This document shows, one piece after another, positions 51,838-61,595 of a stretch of 64,000 nucleotides of DNA. A program made the translations under genes and the position numbers. Source of the stretch: Rhizobium sp. AQ_MP (GTDB lineage: Bacteria > Pseudomonadota > Alphaproteobacteria > Rhizobiales > Rhizobiaceae). Positions within the stretch are counted from its first letter, which is position 1; every line of letters starts with the position of its first letter. The stretch covers positions 124,001 through 188,000 of the forward strand of contig NZ_JACJVI010000009.1 in NCBI RefSeq assembly GCF_014237835.1, written 5' to 3'. Below the pieces are notes generated by a model. The model made no database searches. It saw only the letters and a list, made by a program, of their open reading frames with translations, and was not told the origin of the DNA.

Positions 51838-53499
51838 ATGACCAAACCAACCGCCAAAACCACCCGTTCGAACTCGGCCGACTGGTGGCGGGGGGCGGTG
51901 ATCTATCAGGTCTACCCGCGCTCCTTCCAGGACACTGACGGAGACGGGATCGGCGACATCAAGGGGATCATCGAGCGGCTGCCCTATATCGCTTCGCTCG
52001 GCGTTGACGCCATCTGGCTTTCGCCCTTCTTCACTTCGCCGCAGGCCGACATGGGCTACGACGTTTCCGATTACTGCAACGTCGACCCGATGTTCGGCAC
52101 GCTCGCCGATTTCGATGCGATGATGAAGGAGGCGAAGCGACTTGGTCTCAAGGTGATTATAGACCAGGTGATCTCGCACACCTCCGATCAGCATCCCTGG
52201 TTCAAGGAGAGCCGGGCGAGCCGCGACAATCCCAAGGCGGACTGGTATGTCTGGGCGGCCGCCAAGCCGGACGGCACGGCGCCGACCAACTGGCTTTCGG
52301 TCTTTGGCGGCCCGGCCTGGGAATGGGACGGGGTGCGCAAGCAATACTACATGCACAACTTCCTCGCCTCGCAGCCGGATCTGAACTTTCACAATCGGGA
52401 GGTCCAGGACGCCGTTCTGGAGACCGTGAAGTTCTGGCTCGATCGCGGCGTGGACGGCTTCCGTCTCGATACGGTGAACTATTACTTCCACGACAAGGAG
52501 TTGCGCGATAATCCGCCCCACCAGCCCGACAGCGACGATGCCGGGCTCGACGCGCCCGACGTCAACCCATACGGCATGCAGAGCCATCTCTATGACAAGA
52601 CCCAGCCTGAAAACATCGAGTTCCTGAAGCGCTTCCGGGCGCTGCTCGACCAGTATCCTGATCGTACGACGGTGGGCGAAGTGGGTGACGGGGCGCGCTC
52701 GCTGAAGACGGTTGCGGCCTATACCTCTGATGGCGACAAGCTGCATATGTGCTACACCTTCGACCTCCTGGGGCCGGATTTCACCCCGAGCCATATCCGC
52801 CATTGCGTCGAGAGCTTTCACAAGCAGGTCCGGGATGGCTGGGTCTGCTGGGCTTTCTCCAATCACGACGTCACCCGGCATGTCAGCCGCTTCGCGCAGA
52901 CTGAAGAGGAGCGGGCCGTCGTCGCCAGGCTGGCGATCTCGGTTCTTGCCACGTTGCGCGGCTCGATCTGCCTCTATCAGGGTGAGGAGCTCGGTCTGCC
53001 CGAGGCAGAGCTTGCCTTCGAGGACCTGCGCGACCCCTATGGCATCCGCTTCTGGCCGGCCTTCAAGGGCCGCGACGGATGCCGCACACCCATGGTCTGG
53101 GAGAAGGGCAAGACGCAGGCGGGCTTTTCGACGGTGAAGCCCTGGCTGCCGGTGCCGGCCGAACATCAGGCGCTGTCGGTCGACGTGCAACAGAAGGATG
53201 ACGCCTCGGTTCTTGCGCATTACCGGGCGACACTTGCCTTCCGCAAGCAGCACGCAGCGCTCGTCGACGGCGACATGGAGTTCCTCGCGACCAACGAGGA
53301 TGTGCTGGCCTTCACCCGGTCCAGGGGGGAGGAGCGCTTGCTCTTCGTCTTCAACCTGAGGCGTGGCCCGCAGGATATTAGTCTGCCCGGGGGGCATGGC
53401 GTGAAAGAGCTGCTGCCCATGCCGGGTCTGACCGGCACGGTGGCCGATGGCGAGATCCGGCTCGGACCGCTGGATGGGATCTGCTTGAGGCTGTCATGA
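51838..53499 (+). CDS. aglA: GH13 alpha-glucosidase
   Basis: The 553-residue enzyme belongs to glycoside hydrolase family 13, the oligo-1,6-glucosidase/alpha-glucosidase group. Domain A begins WWRGAVIYQVYPRSFQD; the catalytic residues are Asp211 (GFRLDTVN), Glu281 (TVGEVGD) and Asp344 (SNHDVTR). It hydrolyses short alpha-glucosides such as sucrose, maltose or trehalulose in the cytoplasm. No transporter genes of the agl type are next to it. Its stop overlaps the following acetyltransferase start by four bases. Confidence 0.92.
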   Translation: MTKPTAKTTRSNSADWWRGAVIYQVYPRSFQDTDGDGIGDIKGIIERLPYIASLGVDAIWLSPFFTSPQADMGYDVSDYCNVDPMFGTLADFDAMMKEAKRLGLKVIIDQVISHTSDQHPWFKESRASRDNPKADWYVWAAAKPDGTAPTNWLSVFGGPAWEWDGVRKQYYMHNFLASQPDLNFHNREVQDAVLETVKFWLDRGVDGFRLDTVNYYFHDKELRDNPPHQPDSDDAGLDAPDVNPYGMQSHLYDKTQPENIEFLKRFRALLDQYPDRTTVGEVGDGARSLKTVAAYTSDGDKLHMCYTFDLLGPDFTPSHIRHCVESFHKQVRDGWVCWAFSNHDVTRHVSRFAQTEEERAVVARLAISVLATLRGSICLYQGEELGLPEAELAFEDLRDPYGIRFWPAFKGRDGCRTPMVWEKGKTQAGFSTVKPWLPVPAEHQALSVDVQQKDDASVLAHYRATLAFRKQHAALVDGDMEFLATNEDVLAFTRSRGEERLLFVFNLRRGPQDISLPGGHGVKELLPMPGLTGTVADGEIRLGPLDGICLRLS

Positions 53500-53948
53500 C
53501 GGGATTTTTTGTTCGAGCGGGCAGCGGGGAGGATATCGATGCCTGGGCGGCGCTGCGCCACCAGCTCTGGCCGGAACTCGATGTCGAGGCACACCGCACC
53601 GAGATTCGGGAGGCTCTCACGGAGCCAAACAGGCTGGCCGCTTTCCTCTGTTTCGATGCGGCGGGCCGCGCCATCGGTCTCGCCGAGGCGAGCGTGCGCT
53701 CGGACTATGTTAATGGCTGCGAGACCTCGCCGGTCGGTTTCCTGGAAGGGATCATCGTCGATTCGGCCGTCCGGCGACAAGGCGCTGCCGCTCGTCTGGT
53801 TGCTGCCGTCGGCGACTGGGCGCGTGGGCAGGGCCTTTCCGAACTCGCTTCCGATGCCGAACTCGACAATACTGCCTCGCATGCTATGCATGCGGCACTC
53901 GGCTTTGAGGAGACCGAGCGGGTCGTCTATTTCCGGAGGCCGCTCTGA
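53496..53948 (+). CDS. aminoglycoside 6'-N-acetyltransferase-like GNAT protein
   Basis: The 150-residue protein shows the GNAT fold and close resemblance to AAC(6')-I enzymes: WAALRHQLWPELDVEAH near the N terminus, SVRSDYVNGCETSPVGFLEGI in the middle, RRQGAAARLVAAVGDWA for acetyl-CoA binding and SHAMHAALGFEETERVVYF at the end. Those enzymes acetylate the 6'-amino group of aminoglycosides. A chromosomal homologue may have another natural substrate. It overlaps the alpha-glucosidase gene by four bases. Confidence 0.85.
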   Translation: MTGFFVRAGSGEDIDAWAALRHQLWPELDVEAHRTEIREALTEPNRLAAFLCFDAAGRAIGLAEASVRSDYVNGCETSPVGFLEGIIVDSAVRRQGAAARLVAAVGDWARGQGLSELASDAELDNTASHAMHAALGFEETERVVYFRRPL

Positions 53949-53952
53949 TTTG

Positions 53953-54735
53953 TCACATTCCTTCGTCAGGAATGTTCAGGACATGGCCGCAGGCCTTGCA
54001 GTGCACGGCATCCGCATCGTGCCGCTGCAGCCCGCATTCGGGGCAGGGGAACGTGACCTTGTAGGGCCGCACGATCGCCTGTGCCAGCCGCACAAAGAGC
54101 GAGATGCCGATGATCATGGTGACGATGGAGGTCAGCTTGCCCGCCGTGCCGGGTAGCGTGATGTCGCCAAAACCTGTCGTGGTGACCGTGGCGACCGTGA
54201 AATAGAGCGCATCAATGAAGCCGGTGCCTGCATCTTCCCGGTAAAAGAAGAAGGTGTAGACGAAGCCCGTCACCAGGAAGAGGAAGACGAAGAGATTGAT
54301 GAAGGCGGTGACCACATCCGTCTGTTCCTTCAGTCCCAGCCGATTGAGCATCAGCTTGAAGACCGGACGTTGCGCCACGGCCCAGATGCGCGCGACACGC
54401 AAGAAGGCGAAGTTGAACAGCCATTGCGGAAAGAGCAGGGTCCCGAGCACGAAGAGATCGACCCAGGTCATTGGTCGCATCAGAAAGCCGCGCGTCGTGC
54501 GCGAGGCCGCCCATTGTGCTAAGATCTCCACGGCAATCCAGGCAGCGATCGCATAATCCAGGATGAGATAGCTAGGACGGTCCCTGAGATAGGGTCCCGC
54601 CAGGAAAAAGGCGATGATTGCAAGGTCGATCACCATCAGCGCGAACTGGAAGCGGATCGCTGCCGTGTCGCGACCATAATAGAGGCGGGCGAGGCGCTGG
54701 CGGAGAGGTTTGGGGATCTCAGTCTCGGATGCCAT
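53953..54735 (-). CDS. voltage-gated-type potassium channel with C-terminal zinc ribbon
   Basis: The 260-residue protein has about six membrane segments (S1-S6 style) with a charged fourth-helix region (FAFLRVARIWAVAQR), the pore TTTGFGD at residues 185-191, and a zinc ribbon (Cys231, Cys234, Cys246, Cys249; CPECG...CKACGH) at the C terminus. It should form a tetrameric ion channel in the inner membrane. The C-terminal zinc ribbon is unusual and may bind metal or partners. An 8-bp inverted repeat (53955-53975) overlaps its last codons and faces the convergent acetyltransferase. Confidence 0.88.
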   Translation of the reverse strand: MASETEIPKPLRQRLARLYYGRDTAAIRFQFALMVIDLAIIAFFLAGPYLRDRPSYLILDYAIAAWIAVEILAQWAASRTTRGFLMRPMTWVDLFVLGTLLFPQWLFNFAFLRVARIWAVAQRPVFKLMLNRLGLKEQTDVVTAFINLFVFLFLVTGFVYTFFFYREDAGTGFIDALYFTVATVTTTGFGDITLPGTAGKLTSIVTMIIGISLFVRLAQAIVRPYKVTFPCPECGLQRHDADAVHCKACGHVLNIPDEGM

Positions 54736-54853
54736 GGGCCCTCTTCAGTAGTGGTAGCGGCATTGCAGGATCACCAGTGTCTGCTCTTCACCTGAGCCGA
54801 CAACGGCGCACCTTATTGAGTGTTCCGGGTCGATCCCAAGACAGGTCCAATCC

Positions 54854-56548
54854 TCACCCAATCAGCCGGAACTGATCGACATCGACCATGCCCTTGTCGG
54901 AAATCTTCAGATGCGGAATGACCGGCAGCGGCAGGAAGGCGACTTGCAGGAAGGGTTCTTCCAGAGTCGTTCCAAGGGCATAAGCGGCTTTTCTCAAGTG
55001 ATGCAGCGTGTCGCGCACGCTTTCATAAGGTTCGAGGCTCATCAGACCCGCAACAGGCAGCGGGATCTCGCCGGTCACCTTGCCGTCCTCGACCACCACG
55101 AAACCGCCCTTGATTTCGCCGAGCCGATTGGCTGCGAGCGCCATGTCTTCCTCGGAGACGCCGACGACGCAGATATTGTGGCTGTCATGGCCGACGGTCG
55201 AGGCGATCGCCCCCTTCTTCAGGCCGAAACCCTGGACGAAGCCGTTGGCATGGTTGCCGTTCTTGCCGTGCCGCTCGATGACGGCGACCTTGATCACGTC
55301 GTTTTCGAGATCGACTGCAGTCTGGTTGCCGGAGGTCGGCAGACGGTAGCGGCGGTGTTCGGTGATGATCTTGCCGGGCATCACGCCGATCACAGGCGTT
55401 TCGCCTTCCGCAACCGGCACGCCGAAATCGGCGGCCTTCACTTCCCGTGCCTTGACGCTGTCGAGGCCGACGGGGGCGACAGGGCTGCGGCTGGCGAAGA
55501 GTTCGTCCGTCACGCGGCGACCGGCACAGAAGACCATCTCGGCCTTGCAGTTTTCCAGGCTGTCGATCACGACGAGATCGGCGCGCCAGCCCGGCGCCAC
55601 GAGGCCGCGGTCGCGCAAACCAAAGGCGCGGGCAGCGGAAATCGAGGCGGCGCGGTAGACGGCGATCGGTTCGACGCCATTCCTGATCGCTTCGCGGATC
55701 AGGTAGTCGAGATGGCCCTGTTCGGCGATATCGAGCGGGTTGCGGTCATCGGTGCAAAGCGCCAGGAAAGGCGAGAGCCGCTCGGTCAGGATCGGCATCA
55801 GCGCGTGCAGGTCTTTCGACACCGAGCCCTCGCGAACCAGAATATGCATGCCCTTGCGGATTTTCTCCAGGGCTTCGGCAGCACTGGTGCATTCATGGTC
55901 GGTGCGGATGCGGGCGGAGAGATAGCCGTTCAGATCGCGGCCCGACAAGAGCGGCGAATGGCCGTCGATATGGCCGTCCTGGAAGGCTTCGAGCTTCGCC
56001 ATGCAGATCGGATCCTTGTGGATCACGCCGGGGAAATTCATGAATTCGGCAAGCCCGATGACCTTCGGATGGTGGCGAAACGGCAGGAGACGCTCGATGG
56101 GCAGATCGGCACCAGAGGTTTCCAGATGCGTCGCCGGCACGCAGGAGGAGAGCTGGACGCGGATGTCCATGATCGTTTGCTCGGCTGAATCGAGGAAGAA
56201 CTGGATGCCCTCGGTGCCCAGCACATTGGCAATCTCATGCGGATCGCAGATCACGGTCGTCACGCCATAGGGCAGCACGCAGCGGTCGAATTCATGCGGG
56301 GTGACCAGCGAGCTTTCGATATGCAGGTGTGTGTCGATGAAGCCGGGCACGACGATCTTGCCGGAGATGTCGATCACCTCGCGGCCTTCATAGCTCTCGA
56401 CGGTGCCGACAATGGTCTCGCCGCAGATGGCAATATCGGATGCGACCAGCTCGCCCGTGACCAGATCGAAGAAACGCCCGCCCTTCAACACGAGATCCGC
56501 CGGTTTGCGGCCGGTGCCCTGGTCGATGCGGCGTGCGAGGTCGGTCAT
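54854..56548 (-). CDS. ade: adenine deaminase
   Basis: The 564-residue protein is a bacterial adenine deaminase of the amidohydrolase type, converting adenine to hypoxanthine and ammonia. Family signs are [22 protein letters not shown], then [11 protein letters not shown] and the long central [12 protein letters not shown], plus the C-terminal [20 protein letters not shown]. It supplies hypoxanthine for XdhAB encoded 15 kb away. The start at 56548 matches [13 protein letters not shown]. It is transcribed alone on the minus strand. Confidence 0.95.
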   Translation of the reverse strand: MTDLARRIDQGTGRKPADLVLKGGRFFDLVTGELVASDIAICGETIVGTVESYEGREVIDISGKIVVPGFIDTHLHIESSLVTPHEFDRCVLPYGVTTVICDPHEIANVLGTEGIQFFLDSAEQTIMDIRVQLSSCVPATHLETSGADLPIERLLPFRHHPKVIGLAEFMNFPGVIHKDPICMAKLEAFQDGHIDGHSPLLSGRDLNGYLSARIRTDHECTSAAEALEKIRKGMHILVREGSVSKDLHALMPILTERLSPFLALCTDDRNPLDIAEQGHLDYLIREAIRNGVEPIAVYRAASISAARAFGLRDRGLVAPGWRADLVVIDSLENCKAEMVFCAGRRVTDELFASRSPVAPVGLDSVKAREVKAADFGVPVAEGETPVIGVMPGKIITEHRRYRLPTSGNQTAVDLENDVIKVAVIERHGKNGNHANGFVQGFGLKKGAIASTVGHDSHNICVVGVSEEDMALAANRLGEIKGGFVVVEDGKVTGEIPLPVAGLMSLEPYESVRDTLHHLRKAAYALGTTLEEPFLQVAFLPLPVIPHLKISDKGMVDVDQFRLIG

Positions 56549-56640
56549 GAGGGCTCTCCGATTCTGTTGTTCCAACTGCATTCTACCGGTTGGCAGAGGC
56601 GAAGGGAAACGGCCGGAAAGGCCCGATGTCACGCTATAAT

Positions 56641-57057
56641 TCAGCCATCCTTCGCCGTCACCTCAGCCTCAAAGCGTTCGTCCACCGGCACGCCAAGCGC
56701 AACCGCCAGGGCATTGGTGCGGCTCGCCATGGCAATCACCTGTAGCAGTTCCGCATGCATCTCGGGTGTCAGGCCCTTGGCCTTGGCCGAGGCGGTATGG
56801 CTGTGAACGCAGTAGGCGCAGCCGTTGGTCGCGGAAACCGCGATGTAGATCAGCTCCTTCACCAGCGGATCAAGGGCGCCTGGCGCCATCACGGTCTGCA
56901 GCCGGTCCCAGACGGATTGGAGCTCGTCGGGATCATGGGCGAGCGCCCGCCAGAAGTTGTTGACGTAGTCGGTGCCGCGCTTTGCTCTGATATCGTTGAA
57001 GACGGCGAGCGCCTGTGCGCTCGCCTCCTCGTCGCTCAACAGGGGGAGAACCGCCAT
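56641..57057 (-). CDS. carboxymuconolactone decarboxylase / AhpD-like protein
   Basis: The 138-residue protein contains the AhpD-type redox motif CAYCVHSH (C-x2-C-x3-H) in a helical carboxymuconolactone-decarboxylase-like fold. AhpD members reduce peroxides with lipoyl partners, although many have unknown roles. The start at 57057 lies 13 bases after the stop of the Tat-exported cyclase gene, so the two are probably co-transcribed. Cytoplasmic. The upstream extension of the frame looks non-coding. Confidence 0.85.
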   Translation of the reverse strand: MAVLPLLSDEEASAQALAVFNDIRAKRGTDYVNNFWRALAHDPDELQSVWDRLQTVMAPGALDPLVKELIYIAVSATNGCAYCVHSHTASAKAKGLTPEMHAELLQVIAMASRTNALAVALGVPVDERFEAEVTAKDG

Positions 57058-57070
57058 TGGATATGCCTTC

Positions 57071-57883
57071 TCAGACCAGAGCCAGAACGCGGGCCGGGCC
57101 GCCGGTGCCGCGCTTGTGCTTCGGCGCGCCGACGACGATCGTTGCGCCCTTGACCGGCAGTTCCTCCAGATTGTTGAGGCATTCGATGCCGTAGCGGCCG
57201 CCCGGCAGCCAGCTGGTATGAACGCCGAAATCTGCGGAATTGCCGGGATCGAGCGACAGCGTGTCGACGCCGATTGCCGCCACATCAAGCGTTGCGAGCA
57301 GGTCGGTTGCCGACTTGGCAAAGCCCGGGAAGGCGAATTTGCCTTCGCCGTCGTTGCGGAAGGCGGGATCGGTCACCTTCTTCGCCCAGCCGGAGCGCAG
57401 CGCCACGACCGCACCCTTGGGGATCTCGCCATTGGCGCTGATCCAGGCCTCGACATCGGCGGCCTCCACCGTCGCATTGGCGTCTTCCTTGGCGCGGTCG
57501 GTGATGTCGATGATGGCGAGCGGCGCGACCAGCTGTTCCGGCTCGATCTGGTCGACGCTTTTGCCGTCGGCGCTGAAGTGGAAGGGGGCATCGATATGGG
57601 TGCCCGTGTGTTCGAAGATCGTCAGCTTGTGTAGCTGATAGCCGTTGCCGGCAAATTCCACGGCCCATTCATATTCGATGCCCGGCTTGCCATCGAAGGT
57701 CGGGAAGGACCCGTCATAGGCATGGGTGAGGTCGACCACCTTGGTCGGGCTCTGCTGCGCCAGCACCGGTTTGGCGATCCCGCCCGTGGCGACGGCTGCG
57801 GTGGCCACGGCCATGCCCTTGAACAGCGAACGGCGCGACAGCATGCTCTGCTTTACATTTTCCATGACGCAGTGATTGCACAT
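57071..57883 (-). CDS. Tat-exported cyclase family protein (kynurenine formamidase-like)
   Basis: The 270-residue protein opens with a twin-arginine signal (SRRSLFKGMAVATAAVATGG) after a short Cys-rich lead, then a cyclase domain with the metal-binding HTGTHIDAPFHF motif (H-x-G-T-H-x-D-x-P-x-H). The family includes kynurenine formamidases and other metal-dependent hydrolases. Here the substrate is unknown. GGAGAGGGA precedes the start at 57883. It pairs with the AhpD-like gene downstream. Confidence 0.85.
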   Translation of the reverse strand: MCNHCVMENVKQSMLSRRSLFKGMAVATAAVATGGIAKPVLAQQSPTKVVDLTHAYDGSFPTFDGKPGIEYEWAVEFAGNGYQLHKLTIFEHTGTHIDAPFHFSADGKSVDQIEPEQLVAPLAIIDITDRAKEDANATVEAADVEAWISANGEIPKGAVVALRSGWAKKVTDPAFRNDGEGKFAFPGFAKSATDLLATLDVAAIGVDTLSLDPGNSADFGVHTSWLPGGRYGIECLNNLEELPVKGATIVVGAPKHKRGTGGPARVLALV

Positions 57884-58004
57884 ATTCGTCCCTCTCCAGG
57901 TGTTGTCCACCCGCTCAGACTACCGCAAGCCAAAGGCGCGGCAAGGGGCGGGCTTCGCCTGCAAGCCGGCGGGTGCAAAACTATTTTCTATAAATTCAGC
58001 AGGA

Positions 58005-58469
58005 TCAGTATGGTTTCTCCGCGCGTGGATCCTGGCCCGGATTCAGAGAGAGCTCGCGCAAGGGATCGCCGCCATCGATGAAGAGGCGGCCTCCGGGCAC
58101 AAGCGCGGCGCGGATGCCTGGAAACGCCAGTCGGCCAGCGTCTGGATGTCGCCCATCGAGGGCGCCGACCCGGATAGCAACGGCGAGATCAAAGAGGGCT
58201 TCACAGTCTGCAAGCGTAAAGTGCTCGGCGGCAGACTGCCGGAAGGCGAGGGCGGTGGGATAGGCGCTCTCGGCGATCTGTGCCACTGCGGCCGCAATCG
58301 CTGCTGCAGACCGGTCGATGCCGAGGACGAAGACGTCGCCCTTCAACCGCTCTGCAATCAGGCGGGCTAGCACGCCCGGCCCACAGCCGATTTCCAGCAC
58401 GCGCATGCCGCGATGAAGCGGCAGGGCGTCGGCGATCTCGATCAGCCGGCTGGAAGCCTTCACCGCCAT
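58005..58469 (-). CDS. class I SAM-dependent methyltransferase
   Basis: The 154-residue protein has the SAM-binding motif VLEIGCGPGVLARLIAERL near residue 23 and the acidic second motif LGIDRS. It lacks a recognisable C-terminal substrate domain, and at 154 residues it is short for the family. Its start is four bases after the aldose epimerase-like gene stop, suggesting co-transcription. Substrate unknown. Confidence 0.82.
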   Translation of the reverse strand: MAVKASSRLIEIADALPLHRGMRVLEIGCGPGVLARLIAERLKGDVFVLGIDRSAAAIAAAVAQIAESAYPTALAFRQSAAEHFTLADCEALFDLAVAIRVGALDGRHPDAGRLAFPGIRAALVPGGRLFIDGGDPLRELSLNPGQDPRAEKPY

Positions 58470-58472
58470 GGC

Positions 58473-59348
58473 TCACCCTTCATCGCGGATCTCGACGGTG
58501 AAGCCGAAGCGCATCTCATCTCCAGCCGCCAGCGCCACCGTATAGGGCCGCTCGACCAGTTCCGCCGTGCCGCCGGCATGGGCTGCCATGCCGTGCCAGG
58601 GTTCCACGCAGAGGAAGGGCGCGCCGGGCTTTTGCCAGAGCGCGATGTTGGGCAGGTTTCCGAAGGAAAAATGCAGCGACGGGCCGCCTTCGGCTGCAAA
58701 TTTCAGGCCGGTTCCGGCCCCTTCCGGGAAGATCAGCGCATCGTTTGCAAAGAGATCGTGGCTCAGCGCCAGCCGCCCCGCCTTGAAGGGCGAGGTCGGC
58801 AGCGTCTTGCCGATCAGTCCGCCTTCGAGCTGGATAACGCCGGGTTCTGCGCCGTTGTCGAGGATCACCGCATGCGGCTTGCCCTCGGCCCCCGGCAAAG
58901 GCCAGAGGAAGGCCGGGTGGAAGCCGATGCCGAAGGGCAGCGGGCCTAAGCCGGTGTTTTCGACGGTGGCCGTTACTGTCAATGTGCGGAGTTGCAGGCT
59001 GTGCTCGAGTGTCAGGCGGAAGTCGAAGGGATAGACCTCGCGGGTCTCGGCGGACGAGACGAGTTCGTGGCGGCAGGCCGTCGCCGTCTGCTCGACGATG
59101 ACAAATTCGCGGCGGCGGGCAATGCCATGCTGTGCCATCGGATAGGTCTTGCCATTGACCGCCAGCATGTCACCCGGCGCCTTGCCGACAATCGGAAAGA
59201 GGATCGGCGATCGCCCCGTCCACCAGGCGGCATCACCGTTCCACAGCCAGTTGCGGCCATCCGCCGTCTTCAGTGACTGCATCTCCGCCCCCAGCGTCGA
59301 GACCTCGACGGCAAGCTCTGCACTGGCAATGCGAATCGTCTCGGACAT
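58473..59348 (-). CDS. aldose 1-epimerase family protein
   Basis: The 291-residue protein matches aldose 1-epimerases: RNWLWNGDAAWWTGRSPILFPIVG near the N terminus, GIGFHPAFLWPLPG (catalytic-type His) in the middle, and FLCVEPWHGMAAHAGG toward the end. It would interconvert anomers of hexoses or hexose-6-phosphates in the cytoplasm (YeaD-type possible). It overlaps no gene but sits directly before the methyltransferase gene. Confidence 0.88.
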   Translation of the reverse strand: MSETIRIASAELAVEVSTLGAEMQSLKTADGRNWLWNGDAAWWTGRSPILFPIVGKAPGDMLAVNGKTYPMAQHGIARRREFVIVEQTATACRHELVSSAETREVYPFDFRLTLEHSLQLRTLTVTATVENTGLGPLPFGIGFHPAFLWPLPGAEGKPHAVILDNGAEPGVIQLEGGLIGKTLPTSPFKAGRLALSHDLFANDALIFPEGAGTGLKFAAEGGPSLHFSFGNLPNIALWQKPGAPFLCVEPWHGMAAHAGGTAELVERPYTVALAAGDEMRFGFTVEIRDEG

Positions 59349-59725
59349 GGGGGCTCCTCTCGATCTTTCGGGCATCTTATGGCGATCACGCGGGGAGTGC
59401 GACGGGGAAAAATCCTCTCTGGGCGAGTGGTCGTCGCTGCAGCCTCCCCTCGTGCTCCGATACCCCCCTCTGTCGGCTACGCCGACATCTCCCCCTCAAG
59501 GGGGGAGATTGCCGTTGGGCCATCTGCCTTCTCGAAGCAGCCGCAGGTTGAACGTTCCAGCCTCGGGGTGGGCAACGCGATACCGCATTCCGATCTCCCC
59601 CCGTGAGGGGGAGATGTCCGGCAGGACAGAGGGGGGCACCGCACGGCAAAACGCCGGCAGCATCAGCCTCCACCTATCAAGGGGGCGCTACGGGTGCTTG
59701 GCAAAGTGCGAGCCACATTCGCCAC
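59349..59725. other. 377-base gap filled mainly by a dispersed element
   Basis: Apart from the MITE-like copy described at 59461, this gap between the aldose epimerase and rhodanese genes shows no gene, RNA or clear promoter. Reading frames crossing it follow the repeat. Confidence 0.5.
59461..59638. repeat. MITE-like element, copy 4 (degenerate right end)
   Basis: The left end begins TACCCCCCTCTG as in the other copies. The right end is inverted but closes with GGGGGGCA, so the last T has changed. The length, about 178 bp, matches copy 3. Confidence 0.7.
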
Positions 59726-60127
59726 TCACCCCTTCGCCTTCACCACCACGGCTTCCACCGGCAGGCCCGCATCGCGCCAGGCGGTGAAGCCGCCTTCGAG
59801 GTGGCAGATGTTTTCGAGCCCCATTTCGAGCGCCGTCTTCGCCGCCAGGGCCGAGCGCCAGCCGCTGGCGCAGTAGAAGAGGAAGAGCTTGTCTTCGGCG
59901 AAGACAGGCTTGTGATAGGGGCTCTCCGGATCGATCCAGAATTCCAGCATGCCGCGCGGGCAGGAGAAGCCTTGCGGGATCATGCCGTCGCGTTCGCGCT
60001 CGCGCGGGTCGCGCAGATCAACGAAGACGACGTTGTCGCGACCATGCAGACGGGCTGCCTCGGCCACATCGACGGCCTCGACCAAAGCCTCGGCTTCCGC
60101 CAGCAAGTCCTTGTAACCCTTCTTCAT
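59726..60127 (-). CDS. rhodanese-like domain protein
   Basis: The 133-residue protein has a single rhodanese domain with a probable active-site cysteine in LFYCASGWRSALAA and the VFVDLRDPRERERDG start motif. It would bind or transfer sulfane sulfur, or act as a carrier. No linked sulfur genes are visible. It is divergent from the DCC-type gene. Confidence 0.87.
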   Translation of the reverse strand: MKKGYKDLLAEAEALVEAVDVAEAARLHGRDNVVFVDLRDPRERERDGMIPQGFSCPRGMLEFWIDPESPYHKPVFAEDKLFLFYCASGWRSALAAKTALEMGLENICHLEGGFTAWRDAGLPVEAVVVKAKG

Positions 60128-60252
60128 CCGATCCTCCGCGCAGCAGGCCCCTCTTGCACCATGCGATCATCCTAGCGCTGTCGCGCTTGCATGTCTGCAC
60201 AGGACCTCCTGCCGCATGGACGCCATCGACGAGTTGGCCTAGCTTGTTGATC

Positions 60253-60666
60253 ATGAGCACCACACCCGACGCCATTGGCCCGATTATCCTCTTTGATGCC
60301 GAATGCATCCTCTGCTCGGCCAATGCGCAGTTTGTCCTGAGCCATGACCGCAAGACGCGCTTCCGCCTGGCCTCGATGCAGGGGGAGGTGGGCTCCGCCC
60401 TCTATCGGCGCTTCGGGATCGACCCCACCAATCCCGACAGCATCATCGTCGTCGACGGCGAGCAGATGCTGCGTGACAGCGATGCGGTGCTTGCCATCTA
60501 TGCCGGGCTTGGCTGGCCGTGGAAGGCGCTCTCCATCTTCCGCCTTATCCCACGCTTCATCCGCGATCCGCTCTACCTGCTGATCGCCCGCAATCGCTAC
60601 CGGCTCTTCGGCAAACGCGACAGCTGCTGGCTGCCGTCGCCCGACTATCGTGATCGACTGCTCTGA
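60253..60666 (+). CDS. DCC-family thiol-disulfide oxidoreductase-like protein (DUF393)
   Basis: The 137-residue protein fits the DCC family of small thiol-disulfide proteins: IILFDAECILCSANAQFVLSHD near the N terminus, with a C-x2-C pair and Asp/Glu in place of the usual DGVC start, and the LYLLIARNRYRLFGKRD end block. It probably acts in the cytoplasm or on a membrane face; the partner is unknown. The start at 60253 discards a non-family extension. Confidence 0.85.
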   Translation: MSTTPDAIGPIILFDAECILCSANAQFVLSHDRKTRFRLASMQGEVGSALYRRFGIDPTNPDSIIVVDGEQMLRDSDAVLAIYAGLGWPWKALSIFRLIPRFIRDPLYLLIARNRYRLFGKRDSCWLPSPDYRDRLL

Positions 60667-60716
60667 TCCGGTCCAATGTGGTGAAACATTCCGTCTCGCG
60701 CGCCGTTGAGGTTTCC

Positions 60717-61394
<678 letters not shown>

Positions 61395-61405
61395 TTGAAG
61401 GGCTT

Positions 61406-61514
61406 CCCTTATCCTGAGGTGCCTGCGTCAGCAGGCCTCGAAGGATCCAGGCCCCGGATCCAACACCCGCCCTCGTCCTTCGAGGGTCGCTTCGCTCCCA
61501 CCTCAGGATGAGGG
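61406..61514. repeat. dispersed palindromic element, type C
   Basis: The unit has outer inverted ends CCCTTATCCTGAGGTG and CACCTCAGGATGAGGG (15 of 16 match) and inner arms CCTCGAAGGA and TCCTTCGAGG (61436-61445, 61476-61485). It lies just after the SDR gene. It is unlike the TA-ended family above. Confidence 0.75.
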
Positions 61515-61544
61515 CTGACCCTCCCACTCTTTAATCCCGCAACG

Positions 61545-61569
61545 AAAAAGGCGACCCTTTCGGGCCGCC
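61545..61569 (-). terminator. Rho-independent terminator for the branched-chain binding protein gene
   Basis: On the minus strand GGCGGCCC and GGGTCGCC pair around GAAA (one G-U pair) and run into TTTTT. It lies 27 bases after the stop of the binding protein. Confidence 0.85.
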
Positions 61570-61595
61570 TTTCCAATGCCTGCTATGGCGCAGGC

